Positions 23,305-24,546 of a stretch of 24,546 bases of DNA are shown here, one piece after another. Under the pieces are notes generated by a model. The model saw only the letters and a program-made list of their open reading frames with translations, did not search any database and was not told the origin of the DNA. This DNA is from Acidobacteriaceae bacterium (GTDB taxonomy: Bacteria > Acidobacteriota > Terriglobia > Terriglobales > Acidobacteriaceae), in the NCBI GenBank assembly GCA_027364815.1, contig DAHXOQ010000010.1, positions 1 to 24,546 on the forward strand. Reading direction: 5' to 3'. Numbering within the stretch: position 1 is the stretch's first letter; every line of letters starts with the position of its first letter. The position numbers were made by a program, and so were the translations under genes.

Positions 23305-24546
23305 TTACTGCTTTTTGAGTACTGCAGTTCCTTTTTCATCGCGCAGGATGGAACTCTCTACCCTGCGGTAGTCGGAGGCTTTGCCGGGCGGGAGCTCGAC
23401 TTGCTTGACCTGATAATCGCGCTCGTAGTGCAGCTTGTCATCCTTGGTGGTGGTTTTGGAATGATAGCTGACAAAGTCAGTGTCAACGTCAACAGGGTCG
23501 GGCGTTTCATCGACGACGTAGCCGGGAGGGAGGGTGATATCAAAGCTCTCATGCCAGTGTCCAATTGCAGAGAGATCAATGGGAACGGTGCGGAGTTTGT
23601 CGTCAAAGTATTTGGTATAGGAATCGACCACATGAGGACGAACAAGGAGTAAGGGGCCGGTCTGATGGGCATATTGCTTAGCAGTGATTTTGTAATGGAA
23701 TTCGAGAGGCTTATCGAGCGCGGAAGGCTGGGTGAAGGTGAAGCTATCCAGCACAACGCCGGGGACATCGTCGGCAATATGTTTTTCCCAATACTCGTGA
23801 AGCTCCTTTTCGTCGGTGTATTTGATGAACATACGGTATTCAGCGCCATCGGGTCCTGCGTGCGATGAATCGACGGAACCGGTCAGAGTTCCATCTGGAA
23901 GCAAGGTAAAATTACCAGTGCTCACGTTGGAGTTTGTGTCTGGGTTGAGTACGGGAATGGCCAGGATTTGGCTATCATCACCCGCACCAAGGATTCCGTA
24001 GCTGCCTTGCTCATAGCTGGGCAAGTTGCCCACGGCGGTGCGCTCGTTGGTTGGATCGAAGATGAGATAGCGTTTTCCGTTTTTGGCAACGGTGATGGCT
24101 TGAAGTCGCGGGTCATGATTGTCGGCGGGAATCTCGATGGCGGTGATCATGTGATCGCCGTAGAGCGAGGGCGAATCGGGATCAACGACGCCGCGACGAT
24201 CATCTACAGCGAGATAGTTGGCTTTGATGCCAGCGACTTGGAGCATGGAGATGAGGATGGTGGTTTTATCTTTGCAATCGCCGTAACGATTGCGAAAGAT
24301 GTCGGAAGCAGGATGAGCCTGGAAACCTCCGATACCGCGCGAGATGATGAAGTAGCGAATGTTTTTCTGAATGTACTCGGTGATGCGCGATAGCTTGGTG
24401 TAGAGATCGGGCGCACCTGCGATGAGCTCTTGAGTTTTGGCGGTGATTTCAGGAGACGGGTCGGGGCGATGTGATTCGAGATTCGACATCCACTGACCGA
24501 TGGCTCGCCACTGGGCGTCTTTATTTTTCGAATCGAGTCCCTGGGC
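23305..24546 (-). CDS. DUF3857/transglutaminase protein with intact catalytic triad (partial)
   Basis: The frame is open to the window edge, so the N-terminal part (signal peptide and DUF3857 domain) is missing; 413 C-terminal residues are seen. The transglutaminase-like core has a complete triad: Cys in RYGDCKDKTTIL, His in GDHMITAIE and Asp in YLIFDPTNE. The preceding segment YTKLSRITEYIQKNIRYFI is the usual entry helix. After the core comes a beta-rich C-terminal region ending at LKKQ. Such proteins are thought to be envelope-located cysteine peptidase or transglutaminase relatives; the substrate is unknown. It is the upstream member of the three-gene minus-strand array and the only one likely to be catalytically active. 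Confidence 0.88.
   Translation of the reverse strand, partial: AQGLDSKNKDAQWRAIGQWMSNLESHRPDPSPEITAKTQELIAGAPDLYTKLSRITEYIQKNIRYFIISRGIGGFQAHPASDIFRNRYGDCKDKTTILISMLQVAGIKANYLAVDDRRGVVDPDSPSLYGDHMITAIEIPADNHDPRLQAITVAKNGKRYLIFDPTNERTAVGNLPSYEQGSYGILGAGDDSQILAIPVLNPDTNSNVSTGNFTLLPDGTLTGSVDSSHAGPDGAEYRMFIKYTDEKELHEYWEKHIADDVPGVVLDSFTFTQPSALDKPLEFHYKITAKQYAHQTGPLLLVRPHVVDSYTKYFDDKLRTVPIDLSAIGHWHESFDITLPPGYVVDETPDPVDVDTDFVSYHSKTTTKDDKLHYERDYQVKQVELPPGKASDYRRVESSILRDEKGTAVLKKQ

Noticed and set aside
1..24546. Defence system, prophage, transposon or CRISPR array
   Set aside because: No transposase, integrase, capsid, nuclease-helicase or spaced direct-repeat pattern was seen; the gene content is metabolic and envelope-related.

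Overview
The window reads as an ordinary chromosomal segment of a soil-type, Gram-negative, aerobic heterotroph, most likely an Acidobacteriota (Terriglobia) member. This is an inference from gene content: secreted TPR and DUF5666-type proteins, tandem DUF3857/transglutaminase proteins, a secreted GH27 alpha-galactosidase and a short-Q-loop cytochrome bd oxidase. No database search was run. There is no sign of phage, insertion sequence, CRISPR array or plasmid functions.

Left part (1-6660, all + strand): the tail of a TPR protein and its terminator; the molybdenum-cofactor pair moeA-moaC; a secreted GH27 alpha-galactosidase; a secreted TPR protein; a secreted two-repeat DUF5666-like protein; and an orphan LolD/MacB-type ABC ATPase. 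A strong promoter then drives tRNA-Gly(GCC) and tRNA-Cys(GCA) (6688-6958). Next come cydA-cydB (cytochrome bd quinol oxidase) and an OsmC-family protein, which converges with the following minus-strand operon and overlaps it by 10 bp.

Middle (10043-14513, - strand): a tightly packed operon, in transcription order an RmlD-like SDR, a DegT/DnrJ/EryC1 aminotransferase, an L-arabinokinase/galactokinase-like GHMP kinase, and an EamA/DMT permease. The first three resemble sugar or nucleotide-sugar enzymes. The kinase is interrupted by one in-frame TGA at 11913-11915, with the family's expected sequence continuing in the same frame on both sides. Facing this operon across about 330 bp is a secreted 687-residue protein, probably an alpha/alpha-barrel, of unknown activity. 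Its upstream region holds a palindrome and a terminator-like hairpin that no upstream gene explains.

Right part (16912-24546): an RsbW-like ATPase (-), folP (+), a membrane-anchored DUF4440/NTF2-like protein (-) with a near-consensus promoter almost on top of its ATG, and a minus-strand run of three DUF3857/transglutaminase-like proteins. The upstream one (cut by the window edge) keeps the Cys-His-Asp triad. The two downstream copies have exactly equal lengths (672 residues) but have lost the catalytic Cys and His.

The points most worth a second look are the TGA-interrupted kinase, the active/pseudoenzyme transglutaminase array, the unexplained hairpin and palindrome at 14640-14757, the paired cysteines of the 687-residue protein, and several genes with a -10-like element placed directly before the start codon (likely leaderless mRNAs).
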